From contig JAJEKV010000058.1 in the NCBI GenBank assembly GCA_021234155.1, positions 7,562,992-7,626,991 on the forward strand: DNA of 64,000 nucleotides, read 5' to 3'. Made by a program: the position numbers and the translations under genes. This DNA comes from Isoetes taiwanensis. Taxonomy: Eukaryota > Streptophyta > Lycopodiopsida > Isoetales > Isoetaceae. Below, in pieces: positions 46,276 to 56,717 of the stretch. Below the pieces are notes generated by a model. That model saw only the letters and a list, made by a program, of their open reading frames with translations, was not told where the DNA came from and searched no databases. Numbering within the stretch: the stretch's first letter is position 1; each line of letters starts with the position of its first letter.

Positions 46276-46725
46276 AAATACAACATATATTTTGAAAATA
46301 TATCATATACTTGGCATTAATGTGATAAAGTGGCAATTGACATTGAATAATGGTGGGGAAACATGCATTTCCAACGTTTCCAAGACATCTTTAACATGTT
46401 TTTTCTAGTGCACTCCCTAGTTCCCATATACAATATTTAGTTGTCTAAATATAGTATGTAAAAGTATGTGTTGTGTAAAAGGCATTCCTACAGATGCGTC
46501 TAAATATAATATCTAAGCAAAAAATATTCCTATTTCAAATGACATGAAACTTTGAGGTTGTCTATTCTTCTAAGCCTCTAGATAACATGTCCAACTATAC
46601 CAAAGACAAAGGTTCAATTGTCCTATTCCAAATTGTTCCCCATGTTAGACATATTATATAGAGAGGCATTGCAACTCTTGGAAAATTCATATTTGCCTGC
46701 TCAATGAATAGTTATTATATCTTAG

Positions 46726-47086
46726 ACAGTAACCAGTAAACCAGCCACAGTAATCTGTAAACCAACTTTTACTGGTCTAGACTAGTCTTTTGACAGACTA
46801 GCTAGTTTTTGTCCCACTGCCAACGAGCAGCCAAAGTGGAGGACATGTATAGGCTTTTAAGTTCTACCACGTCGGGGATCATGGCCAGTGTATGTTTATA
46901 TTTGGGAGTTGGTTACTGGGGTTATATGACCATGATCCCCGACGTGGTAGAACTTAAAAGCCTATACATGTCCTCCACTTTGGCTGCTCGTTGGCAGTGG
47001 GACAAAAACTAGCTAGTCTGTAAAAAGACGTCTAGACCAGTAAAAGTTGGTTTACAGATTACTGTGGCTCGTTTACTGGTTACTGT
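46726..47086. mobile_element. 361-bp near-perfect hairpin (foldback element or small-RNA precursor)
   Basis: Left arm 46726-46884 and right arm 46930-47086 are reverse complements. The inner 85 bp (from about 46797 to 46884 against 46930 to about 47017) match perfectly; the outer 70 bp differ at a few positions (for example GACTAGTC against GACGTC). The loop is 45 nt. The ends read ACAGTAACCAG / CTGGTTACTGT. No clear target duplication was seen. Transcription would give a long double-stranded stem suitable for Dicer-like processing. A 67-codon frame across it is a by-product of the symmetry. Confidence 0.85.
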
Positions 47087-47099
47087 AAAAAGACAAAGT

Positions 47100-48350
47100 G
47101 ACAAAATTAGTATCAATATTCAAATAAATAATTGAAACAAATGGGGGCAAATCATAAGACACATGACATAGATGAATGTGCTAAGTTAGGAGGAATATTG
47201 TAGGCAAACACGCCATGAGCTATATTTAGTGGAGCATTGTTGAGACACGAGGAATATGGCACCTAAGTAGAGAGTGTCCATGTGAGTAGTTCTCTTCGTG
47301 TTGGTGCTTTTTTGTTGTGTAGCATGTCCGTCCACTCCAAACATCATATGCCAATCCACATGATTCTAACATGTCTAGAATGTGGAAATGGCATCCACTA
47401 TAATACTTAAGACATGGTGGCATCGATCTAATCATGGCGTTCTTAGTTTTGTCTCAACCTTTTGTACATTCTCCTGCATGGACATGCCATCTTTATTCTA
47501 AACTGTAGAAGAGAAGGAAGCTAATATTGAAAGGATATAGAAACTAGTGTTGCACCCCTTACCTACTATTGTTCAATAAAGAGAGAGAAAATGTCTGTTT
47601 TAATATCTACACGTGATTTATACATATCAGTGCTCTATGGGCCCATTCCTCAATTCATTTTACATGGCCTCGTGAAAACATTTGAACCTAAAACCATATG
47701 GATCCAAAGAAGCAATTGCTACCATGTGACTTTTATTTTTGCATCTATATGCGTCATTCTTGCACAAGGACATGCTATGGATAGGACTTGTTAATGGTTG
47801 TTTGGTTTCTTATTAGCAATTCGATTTTTTCCCTTAAATCTTTTACATAATACTCTACTTATTATCTATTACCGACTATCTAATATCAGCATAACTACAA
47901 AGGTTTTTTCCTTGGGATTTTTTAATCCTAGTAGTAATAATTATACTAGCCCATTGTATGGGTCCCATGACCCTTTGATCTTCGTGGACGCTAAAGGATC
48001 TATTTTATTGTGTTGTATTCTATTTTTTTTTTTTTTGGTCATTGGCATATCTTCATATGAAAAAATGGCATTTTTTTTTGCTCTCAAATTAAGGTTTACT
48101 TAGACAAATTAACATCCAGCATAATGTCAAGTTCAATTATTATAAAATCAAAAGGATGACATGTTACCTATCAAGAATTCAAAGAGGCCAAAAAAATATC
48201 AAGATATGCATATTATAAGTGAATGTATAGCCAGCGAGGTCGTGCCATTGCACGTCAATCTAATAAGGTGGCAAGAGATGTTCCAACACACTATTGACAC
48301 ATTGTAGCAACCTCGTGTATGGCACACACTTTGTCTCTATTGAAAAATCG
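47100..48350. other. Intergenic, no gene seen; dispersed repeat C
   Basis: AT-rich DNA with poly-T runs near 48028 and 48072. At 48150-48345 it shares GGATGACATGTTACCTAT, AAGAATTCAA, TCAAGATATGCAT and GGCACACACTTTGTCTCTAT with 55060-55700, where the blocks are in the same order but spread further apart by extra sequence. An old dispersed repeat, bordering the LINE. Confidence 0.45.
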
Positions 48351-50880
48351 AAAAAACATCACTTATGGACAGTTTCCTTAGAATTGCAGCCAAGAGGGCA
48401 AGCCTGATCAATGTTAGGATCTATTCTTGAGTAAATCTTATGAATAAGATCCATGCAAGGAATGCTTTTATTAGCCACCAGCCAGATAAAGAAGGAAATT
48501 TTTGGGGAACAGTAGGAATTCCAAATATTCTTAAACAAACCAGACTCAGTATCAGAATTGATATTCCAATATTTATTAGCTTTTGATTGCAAATGATCCT
48601 GAGATAAAAAAGCATAGATACTAGAGACTTTATAAATTTTCTTATCATTAAAAGACCATTCAATATTGCAAAGCACATTAGAGTCTAGATTGATCTCTTT
48701 GACTGCTCTCATAATATGATCATACAGTACCCTATCTGTAGATGAACCTCTGATATAAGCCTTGAGCCTTGTCCAAGAAATCCATTTATTATTATGCCAT
48801 AAATCTCCCAGAGTTTTAATATTATTCTTGAGCCATTTCTTATAAATTCTTGGCTGCTTTAAAGCCAAGGGATTGTAATATCTCATAGCTAAAGTTGGAT
48901 TCCAGAAAATGATGGTATTATGACAGACATTAGCTATATTAGAATGGGAGTAGGCCTTAGACACCTTGTTCCATGCAATTAACAAGTTCCTCATTACGGG
49001 TGAAGTGTTAGCACCAGGTTTAATATAAAAAAAGGCTGAAGATGGCAATGATGAACAGCCGAAGTGTGCCCCTCTATTTTACTATTTTGCAGCCAATACA
49101 TAATGAAAGAAGTAGCTAGGCTACCAGGGTAGAACAGAGTTTTTCAAATATACTTTCCTGCAAGAGCATAACCTTGCAAAAGCAAATTCTTACATCCAAG
49201 ACCTCCCTTAACCTTTCTTTGGATAACATAATTCCCGTTGACCATATGATTCTTGCCCCAGATATAATTCCTTATAATTCTCTCAATCTGCTGATAGACA
49301 CATTTAGAAGCAAGAATGGCAGATGAGAAGTAAATATGAGAACTGGAGAGCACAGAAGTTGCAATTATAGTTCTACCTGCGAGAGAGAGACAACTACCAT
49401 AGTTGTTTAATTTTCTCCTGATTTTGGAAACAACGGGAGACCAAAGATTTTTAATACTAGTGTCCAGAGCTAATGGCATTCCAAGAAGGGATGTTGAGTG
49501 ATTAAAATCACAGCACTTAATGCCAAGAATATCTGTCTGAGTAGAGTCTCCAAGAATGACACATTTCTGCTGATTGAGGTAAATCCCAGAGGCAGCACTG
49601 AAACCTTTGATAACCTTTATGAAGAACTCAATATTATTATTATTATCATTCAATAAAAAGCTAAAAGTGTCATCTGCATATTGCAATAAAGTCAAATCAC
49701 TCATATTATCAGGGAGCCTTAAACCTTTTATATTGCCAACCTGCTGATGATGAAGAATAACTCTTGTAAGCATTTCAGCCATAATAATAAATAAATAAGG
49801 GGCTAATGGGCAACCCTGCCTTACCCCTTTGTTTAGGGAAAAAAATCTACCTGGAGATCCATTGATGATTACCGAAGATTGAGATCTCGAATTAAGGCCC
49901 ATAATCAAATCAATCAATTTAGAAGGAAAACCAATTTTTTTAAAAGCAAAAACAAGGAAATTCCATCTAACTGTGTCAAAGGCTTTAAAGAAATCTAGCT
50001 TTAAGTGAACACAATTTTGATTTGAAATCCTAGCCCAGTGCATACCTTCCATGCCAGCAATATAGTTGTCAAGGATATATTTGTTTGGCAAGAAAGCAGA
50101 TTGGTGCAAGCTAATATTTTTTTGTAAATAGCTTTTAATCCTATTAGCTATAATTTTAGCACAGAGCTTATAAGTTGTATTAGTCAAAGATATTGGTCTC
50201 CAATCACTAAAGGTTTCAGGATTATCAGTTTTAGGAATAAGAGAAATGAATCCTGAAGCAAGAGCAGGATGCAGGTGATTGGTGTGCTAAAATCCATGAA
50301 CCAAGTGAATGAGATCAGATTTAATATCATCCCAGAATTTGACAAAAAGATCAGGGGGAAGTCCATCTGGCCCCGGGCTCTTACCTTTGGCCAAACTATT
50401 TAAAGTTTGCCTAATCTCATCCTCAGAAGGCTTATTCAGAATCTGCTCATTCATAGGATCAATGATATTAGCTGGCAGAGAGTCCAATAGATCTAAAAAA
50501 CCTTTAGCATCAACATTATTCCAGCTAACATTGTGGTGATCAGAGAAAATGTCAGAATATTTGGAATAAAAATAATCAGAGATATCCTTAGGATCACTCA
50601 GGTAGTGCCATTTTCATTTTTATGTTGGTAATTTGTTTCCTGAGCAGTCTATTCTTTGCAATTCTCAAAAAGAACTTCGAGCTACAGTTGTCCATATAAT
50701 TTTGAAATTTGATCTTACTCTTCACAGCAACTCCTTTTGCCTCATATTCTTCAACGGTTTTAATTGTCTTATCTTATCTTATCTTCAAGAAGATGCAGAT
50801 TAATATTTAAGGGGTCATGTTGCAACTTTATTCTGACATCCCTTATCTCTAGCAGAAATTTCTTTCATGTCGTTTAGAAT
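48350..50880 (-). mobile_element. L1-type LINE ORF2 part (RT and zf-RVT), inverted segment
   Basis: Minus-strand ORF2. Pre-RT region: EEYEAKGVAVKSKIKFQNYM (about 50690-50750). RT: LNSLAKGKSPGPDGLPPDLF (about 50350-50405), SDWRPISLTNTTYKLCAKII (about 50150-50210), LDFFKAFDTVRWNFL, GVRQGCPLAPYLF and the catalytic LLQYADDT near 49675. C-terminal domain: WISWTRLKAYI (about 48770) and zf-RVT ACPLGCNSKETVHK (48360-48400). A TAG near 50289 and a break near 49050-49140 interrupt it. No endonuclease domain is present. The element stops abruptly at about 48350 inside the zf-RVT domain; the missing continuation lies at 51785 on the other strand. Confidence 0.85.
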
Positions 50881-51119
50881 ATGTAGCACAATAACAACTT
50901 TAACACAAATGTTGGATTTGTCAGGGCAAGGGAAGGAGTAGTGGGTTTCTTTCCACATCAAGATAGTTCGACCTGGGTGCTCATTGGAGCAAACCCTACC
51001 TTCTCCAATTATCCGTCACCATCTTCTTACATGTGCCTTTGTCCCAAGCTTGCCTTCCTGTGCTAACTTTTTTTCTTCTTTTTCTTTCTTTTTACCTTTT
51101 CAATTCTTCATTTCAAGCA

Positions 51120-51345
51120 AGTGAGAATGATGGCACTGGCATTGTCCCTTTCTTTGTTAATAATAATTGTTACTCTTACTATATAAAGACCAATGGCTCT
51201 TCCTAGATTTGAATTGTGTACATTTCAATCCATTCCATTCTGCATGGCATGATGATATTTTCCTAGGATGAGACCAGGTTAGGTGTCAGTTACACATGTG
51301 ATCACCTAATTAGAATTTAGAGTATTGGCAACTCGAACCTTGTAA
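51120..51345 (+). repeat. Dispersed repeat B, copy 1
   Basis: Its reverse complement resembles 56165-56390: shared TTCCTAGGATGAGAC, TTAGGTGTC, TAGAATTT and GTCCCTTTC blocks in the same order over about 220 bp. An inverted pair 5 kb apart; a TA-rich SINE/MITE-like element. It lies between the two halves of the LINE. Confidence 0.55.
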
Positions 51346-51784
51346 CAGGGACCTAGATATTCCACGTGTCCAAAGAATTTAATTGAATTAGATTGAGTTG
51401 ACTTTCATCGTCCATGGTGACCAAAAGGTATATGGGACACAATACAAGAAAGAAAGAAATAAAGATAAGATAAGATGAATTTTTACATCCATGGGCACAA
51501 CAATCCTGTTACTGTCTAGGATTTAAGAGGAATATGGACTTACTCTTTCACGTAATACAAAGGGAGCCATGGATGTTTTGCGTTAAGTTCGTCTACAATA
51601 ATCTAACTTTCTACTTAGAGATCTTTTGGGTCTTTAGGATGTTCTTTTGTTATAGACGAAATACATGTTCTATATGAGGTGCAATGCTAGTGCAAATTGC
51701 ATATTTCTAGTCATGTTAGGGTTCTTTCATATCTAGAATGCTTTTTAGATATAAACAAAATGCATGCCCTAACGAGGTTGCTAT

Positions 51785-52120
51785 AACATGCCATGCTAGT
51801 GCAGTGTCCTAAAATCAATAATCTTTGGGAATGGATTCATATTAACTTTGGTTTTCAGAGACCATTGAGTATTATTGATTTTATATCTAATGATGATTCA
51901 TATAAGAATACAATCTGTTACATTATTATGTGGAATATTTGGAAACATAGGAATAGATGTATTCATGGTGGCCATCATATTTCGATTGTTTGGATTAAGC
52001 TCAAAGTTATTTTTGACATTGAAGTGGTTGCCACTGCTCATAAAAATAAATATGTAGAAAAATATGATGATAGATGGAATTTGCTTGGGGATTTTAATGG
52101 ATCCTTTCAATTGCTTTAAA
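51785..52120 (+). mobile_element. 3' part of the LINE (end of zf-RVT region), plus strand
   Basis: An open frame of 108 codons (51793-52119) begins with VQCPKINNLWEWIHINFG, has TICYIIMWNIWKHRNRCIHG and ends at a stop, as the C-terminal tail of L1-type ORF2 after the zinc motif does. Its first residues continue just where the minus-strand copy stops at 48360. It could be the same insertion with an inverted 5' segment. The following 52120-52720 stretch has a 109-codon frame (52389-52718) without a known domain. Confidence 0.65.
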
Positions 52121-53072
52121 CTGAAATTTCATGAACAATTTGCTAACTCTGATACCTTTGATGCTAGATTATCTATGGAATTGCAAGCATAAACTTGATC
52201 TTTAGTTTGATTTGGCTGAAAAGACTCTATTAGCAAAGCAATCAAGTATCCGAGCAGACAGATTTCAATTTAACCATGATTACAGTTTCTAGACTGGGAC
52301 AGTGAAAGGGAAATTAATGGAGAAATTGAGTGAAATTCCATAGAAAGAAATACAATGGGTTGAGGACTTCTGCAAGGGAACTCACCTCATGCATGCCTTG
52401 TTTTGGTTTCTTAGCAGATATGGCAAAGATATGACAGATGCACAGTTCAAATTTTATAGGGAGAGCTATTATTATCATAGGGGAAGAGCTGACTGCTTTG
52501 GTACTCTACTCCATCTAATGGCCACATGCAATCCAATGAGATTGTTAGAGTTAGTTGATTGGAGGAGTAATCAAATCCCAATTTACCAGCCTCAGATCTG
52601 TGATCATTTCCACTTCCTTGAACCTATAACTTCTGATCCTTTATTTGCTTTATTTACCAGTCTAGTGGCTTCAAAGTATCTTCACAGATCGATTACAAGG
52701 AAGAATCAGAGAATATGAGGCGATTTTTATTTTGTTACTCAATCTTCGGTATCTCAGATCTGATCCCTAATTTTTATAACTCTGTATGGGATCATCTATT
52801 TTCTTATAGTATTTTGCAAATCTTGTTATACAGTATAGCAAATTTTGTACTTGCATACCCCACAAACGAGGAACTTTACGTACGGTGTAGATTAAGGAAT
52901 AAGGGGTGAATATGCCTATCCAACAGCTCTCGCTGCCCTACGTCACCCCCCGTGAGAATATGCACCCAAACCAAAGGGGGTTTAAGGGGGATTTTGATTT
53001 AAATGTGTTGGACCCAATGGTTGTGTTAATTAATGTTAATGGTAGTTATGTGTTGATTGTTATACTAAAAAA

Positions 53073-53102
53073 ATTTTTGGGCCCTTCGGGCCCTAAAAAA
53101 AA
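53073..53102. other. GGGCCC hairpin flanked by A and T runs
   Basis: TTTTTGGGCCCTTCGGGCCCTAAAAA: a perfect GGGCCC stem with a TTCG loop and symmetric A/T flanks. It resembles an organellar or bacterial terminator, but no organellar gene is visible around it. Confidence 0.45.
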
Positions 53103-53469
53103 AGCAAACATATGTAAAACCATGTGAAACATGCAAAACTCGTATGATGTTCTTTCCATACATCTATGGCAATGTTCCTTTATCCACATTTACATGATTA
53201 TGTATCATTATATGCCAGTTACCACAACATACCACTCATATTCATAAGGCTATCCAATTCATAAGGCTACCCAAGGCGCCTGAGCAAAAGTAAATTCTCC
53301 GATGAACTAGAAGCACAAATACAAAGCCTACTTCTACAAGGAAAAAGTTGCAGCAGGATATTGCCTCAATTTCTATACATCTATGGTAATATTAGTTTAC
53401 CACATTTACATGATTATGTATATCATTCTCTGCACGAGACAACTAAAGCCTTTGGCAGAAGGAATTCCT

Positions 53470-53876
53470 GACAACATTGTCAACATTGGCTGCAGAAGGA
53501 ATTCCTGTCAACATTGGTTGTGGGCCGATGTTTATGTGCATGAGCAATGGCAAGCTGCTAGAAGAAAAAACCATCTGCAATCACAAATACTATCCATGAT
53601 ATTTTGATATTTGATAGAACGAGCTGTAATCCATCATATAAGCTATAGAATAACATCATGTGGTTACTTCCAAAAATAAGAAGAGAGAGCCTCTTGCAGG
53701 TACTTCTGATAATAACAACCAGTAACATTTACTCACTGTGGCCTGATATGCAACAAACGTTATTCCATTTTACAACATTTGCTACAAGCTTCCTGTCAAC
53801 ATTGGCTGTGGGCCGACATTTTATGTGCATGAGAAATAGTACGGTGCTAGAAGAAAAAACCACCTGCAATTGTTAG
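53470..53876 (+). repeat. Local direct duplications
   Basis: TCCTGTCAACATTGG followed by TGTGGGCCGA and ATGTGCATGAG..GCTAGAAGAAAAAACCA is present at about 53505-53575 and again at about 53788-53870. Part of it (GAAGGAATTCCTG..AACATTG) is also tripled at 53458-53515, and CAATCACAAATACT.TCCATG recurs at 53579 and 54168. No coding function. Confidence 0.65.
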
Positions 53877-54529
53877 AATATGGATTTCGAATAAAACAAC
53901 CACAATCTTGAATCAAGATTTCAATAAGTCCTTACCATATAAGATTGCCACAACAATTCAACTTCAACCAAAATCGACAGCAACAAGCTTAAAATGGCAA
54001 CCAGATTTGTAAATAGCTACTGCCTCAAACTTAGACTTACAGATATAATATTACTGCCTCAGACTCAAACTCACAGCCACGCTTTGTGAACACGGCTAGC
54101 AAAGCAACATGACAGGACAACCATTGCTTTCAATCCATTGTTTTCATATGGCAGGACACACGAACCGCAATCACAAATACTGTCCATGATATTTTGACAA
54201 CAGATGTACATTAACTATTCCTGCCATAAAACCTGAAAATATTGGATATAAAAGTAGTGAATCACCAAGAGCCAAAGGATTTATGCATACAGATGAACGG
54301 TAAGCCTTTTTGTTTCTTGAGCATTCATGGCATACAAGCTTAAATCTAGTATTGAATATCAGAATCTAACCTGATTCAACACCGTTTTTGCATCTGAATA
54401 TGCTGGATGCAAGTCTCCTCATCGTGACCATTTTTGTGTATTCAGCTAGTCTTGGCCATAGATAAAATGCCATATTGGCAGTAGAGCTCCATCGCATTGT
54501 GCCTATGCAGCCAGTGTTTCATATCCTAG

Positions 54530-54590
54530 CCCTACAAATCTGTTTCCACTCCAAATCTGCTTCCACTCCAAATCTGTTTCCACTGTGATC
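54530..54590 (+). repeat. 18-bp tandem repeat, three units
   Basis: AATCTG(T/C)TTCCACTCC is repeated three times, the last unit changing to TTCCACTGTG. Surrounding DNA (53900-56150) has no recognisable gene. Confidence 0.7.
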
Positions 54591-55899
54591 ACAATAACAT
54601 TAATTTTTTGCAAGAATGCCCTGAAATGCTATCCACGAGGCTTGCATGTTCAGCCCCTAAAAATAAAAAGAGGGCTTTTGTTGTTAGCCCTTCGATGTTA
54701 GACCATTGAAAAAAAAAGCTAAATCAACGACTAAGAAATGGTGCACTCTAGATGTACGCATTAGTACATCCATTCGAATACGCCATGAAATCTTAGGAAA
54801 ACCTTTGTGAAAAGCGTACAAAAACACAAAAAAAAACCCCTGTTATTATGCTACATATTCTAACTGAAATTAATTTTTGAAAGGCTATATTCTGAACAAG
54901 TTTAAGCATTTGATTGGTCATTTGAGCCTCTACTCTTCAAATTCTGAGGCAAACATTTATATAGAAAAATGCCATTCCTTTTTCTCACAATATAGAGTCT
55001 ACTAGTCAAAATAACATCCTACATAAAGTCTTCATGTACTATAAACTTGCAAACCCATCAAAAAGGATGACATGTTACCTATGAAGAATTCAAGGAAGCA
55101 AAGAAAAATTGCTATCTCAATATAGAAACAGGGTCAATGTTTTTTGTTGGCATGTATTTGTGTGTCGACATGTGGCAAACCATACAACCCAGAATGGAAA
55201 TTGAGTACGCTGATTCCGCAATGCCTATTTCTGTAGTTTTAACTTTGCATCTTATTCTTTTACTTGTTAGCGCAGCTTTTTGTTGAATTTTCACAATACA
55301 AACTTCTCAAACGTTTTGAAGATCAGACCAAATGCTGACACCGTTTACAGATCAACACTGCTATCATTAACAAATAAGAAACTTTATTTAGAGGCCCAAG
55401 CTGACAACACAAAATAGATTTCTAGATGAAGAAGAGGAAATAGATACATTAAGTAGGATGAATACGCTTTTGGGCAGCCAGGGATCCCACCGTCCACACT
55501 GGAAAGGGGTCCCAAGTGACGTTCCCCCATACATAAGATTGCTTATGGTATCAATAGGACGTCAAGATATGCATAGTGTACGTGAATGTATGGTGCTAAT
55601 GCAGGTCATTTTTTAGTGGCAATGCATGCTTCAACATAATCTTCTACACTTTGGCACGTTTTGATGGCACACACTTTGTCTCTATCGTAAAAGCATCAAG
55701 AGACATAGCACGGCGTGTTGTAGCAACATCCTAAAAGAAATGCATTTTGTCTATATCAAAAGAACACCCTAGAAAGACCACTGCACCAGCATAGTGACTG
55801 TCTTTATCGAAAGAACATCCTAGAGGCGTGAAAGACCACTAGAGATATGCAATGTGCACTAGCATAGCGACCTCATATTGAACATGCATTTTGTGTATA

Positions 55900-56060
55900 T
55901 AGAAAATATATAAGTTGAATTGAATTGAATTGAAGTGGCTCGACTTTTTATTGAATTGAATGAAATGAAAGATCCATAGTTAAAAGTTGATATAAATCGA
56001 ATTGAATTGAGTTGACTTGACTTGGCTTTAATTGAATTGAATGAAAAATTCCTAGTTAAA
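55900..56060 (+). repeat. GAATT-rich microsatellite-like stretch
   Basis: Runs of GAATTGAATTGAATTGAA (55918-55932, about 55996 and 56030) with TTGACTTGACTTGG. A similar but shorter tract occurs near 51378-51400 and 24959-24972, each time beside a dispersed repeat, so it probably belongs to an element end. Confidence 0.5.
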
Positions 56061-56164
56061 AAGTTGGTAGACGAACTTTGACCCCAGAAAAACGTCCGTA
56101 GCTAGAGCTACCATCTTTGGGAGCATGGAATATCTAGCTCCTCATTCGCTCCTCATTCGAGGTT

Positions 56165-56390
56165 GTTCACAAGTTGCCCAACATTCTAAAATTCTAAATA
56201 GGTGCTCACATGCGTAACCGACACCTAATACTGCCTTGTCTCATCCTAGGAAGATCCGATCATTGCCACATGGAGACACACTTCAAATTTAGAAAGAGCC
56301 GTTGCCCATTATAGTAACAGTTCTTATTCACAAGGAAAGGGACCACTGTCAGCATCCTCCCTTGTTTCAATTACAGAATAGAAAGGTTAA
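56165..56390 (-). repeat. Dispersed repeat B, copy 2
   Basis: Inverted relative of 51120-51345 (GTCTCATCCTAGGAAGATC, GACACCTAATACTG, AAATTCTAAATAGGTGCTCAC blocks). Old copy, many differences. Confidence 0.55.
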
Positions 56391-56717
56391 AAAAAAAAGC
56401 AATCCATAGGGTAAGAAATCTAACATGAAATAAACGAGGTCAAACTGTATGAAAACTCAGATTCATTTATCCAGCATTTCAACACAAGTTGAACTTCAAG
56501 AATAGGGCAAGCAGGAACTGCTAACTGCAGTTCTCTTTCTCTTGCCAAGCACATACATAAAGAAGCAAAAAATACTTCCATTTGAGCCATGCAACCTATG
56601 AGGCTCTATAATGAAACAAAGAAACTAACAAATGATCAAAACTCTTTAGAACTTGTAGAAGCTGATCCTCAGGTGCCATGGATGTTTATATGAGTGCCAG
56701 GATTCCTGGCAAGCATG

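Noticed and set aside
46809-47012. 67-codon frame over the long hairpin
   Set aside because: It depends on the inverted-repeat symmetry; no protein family and no initiation context.
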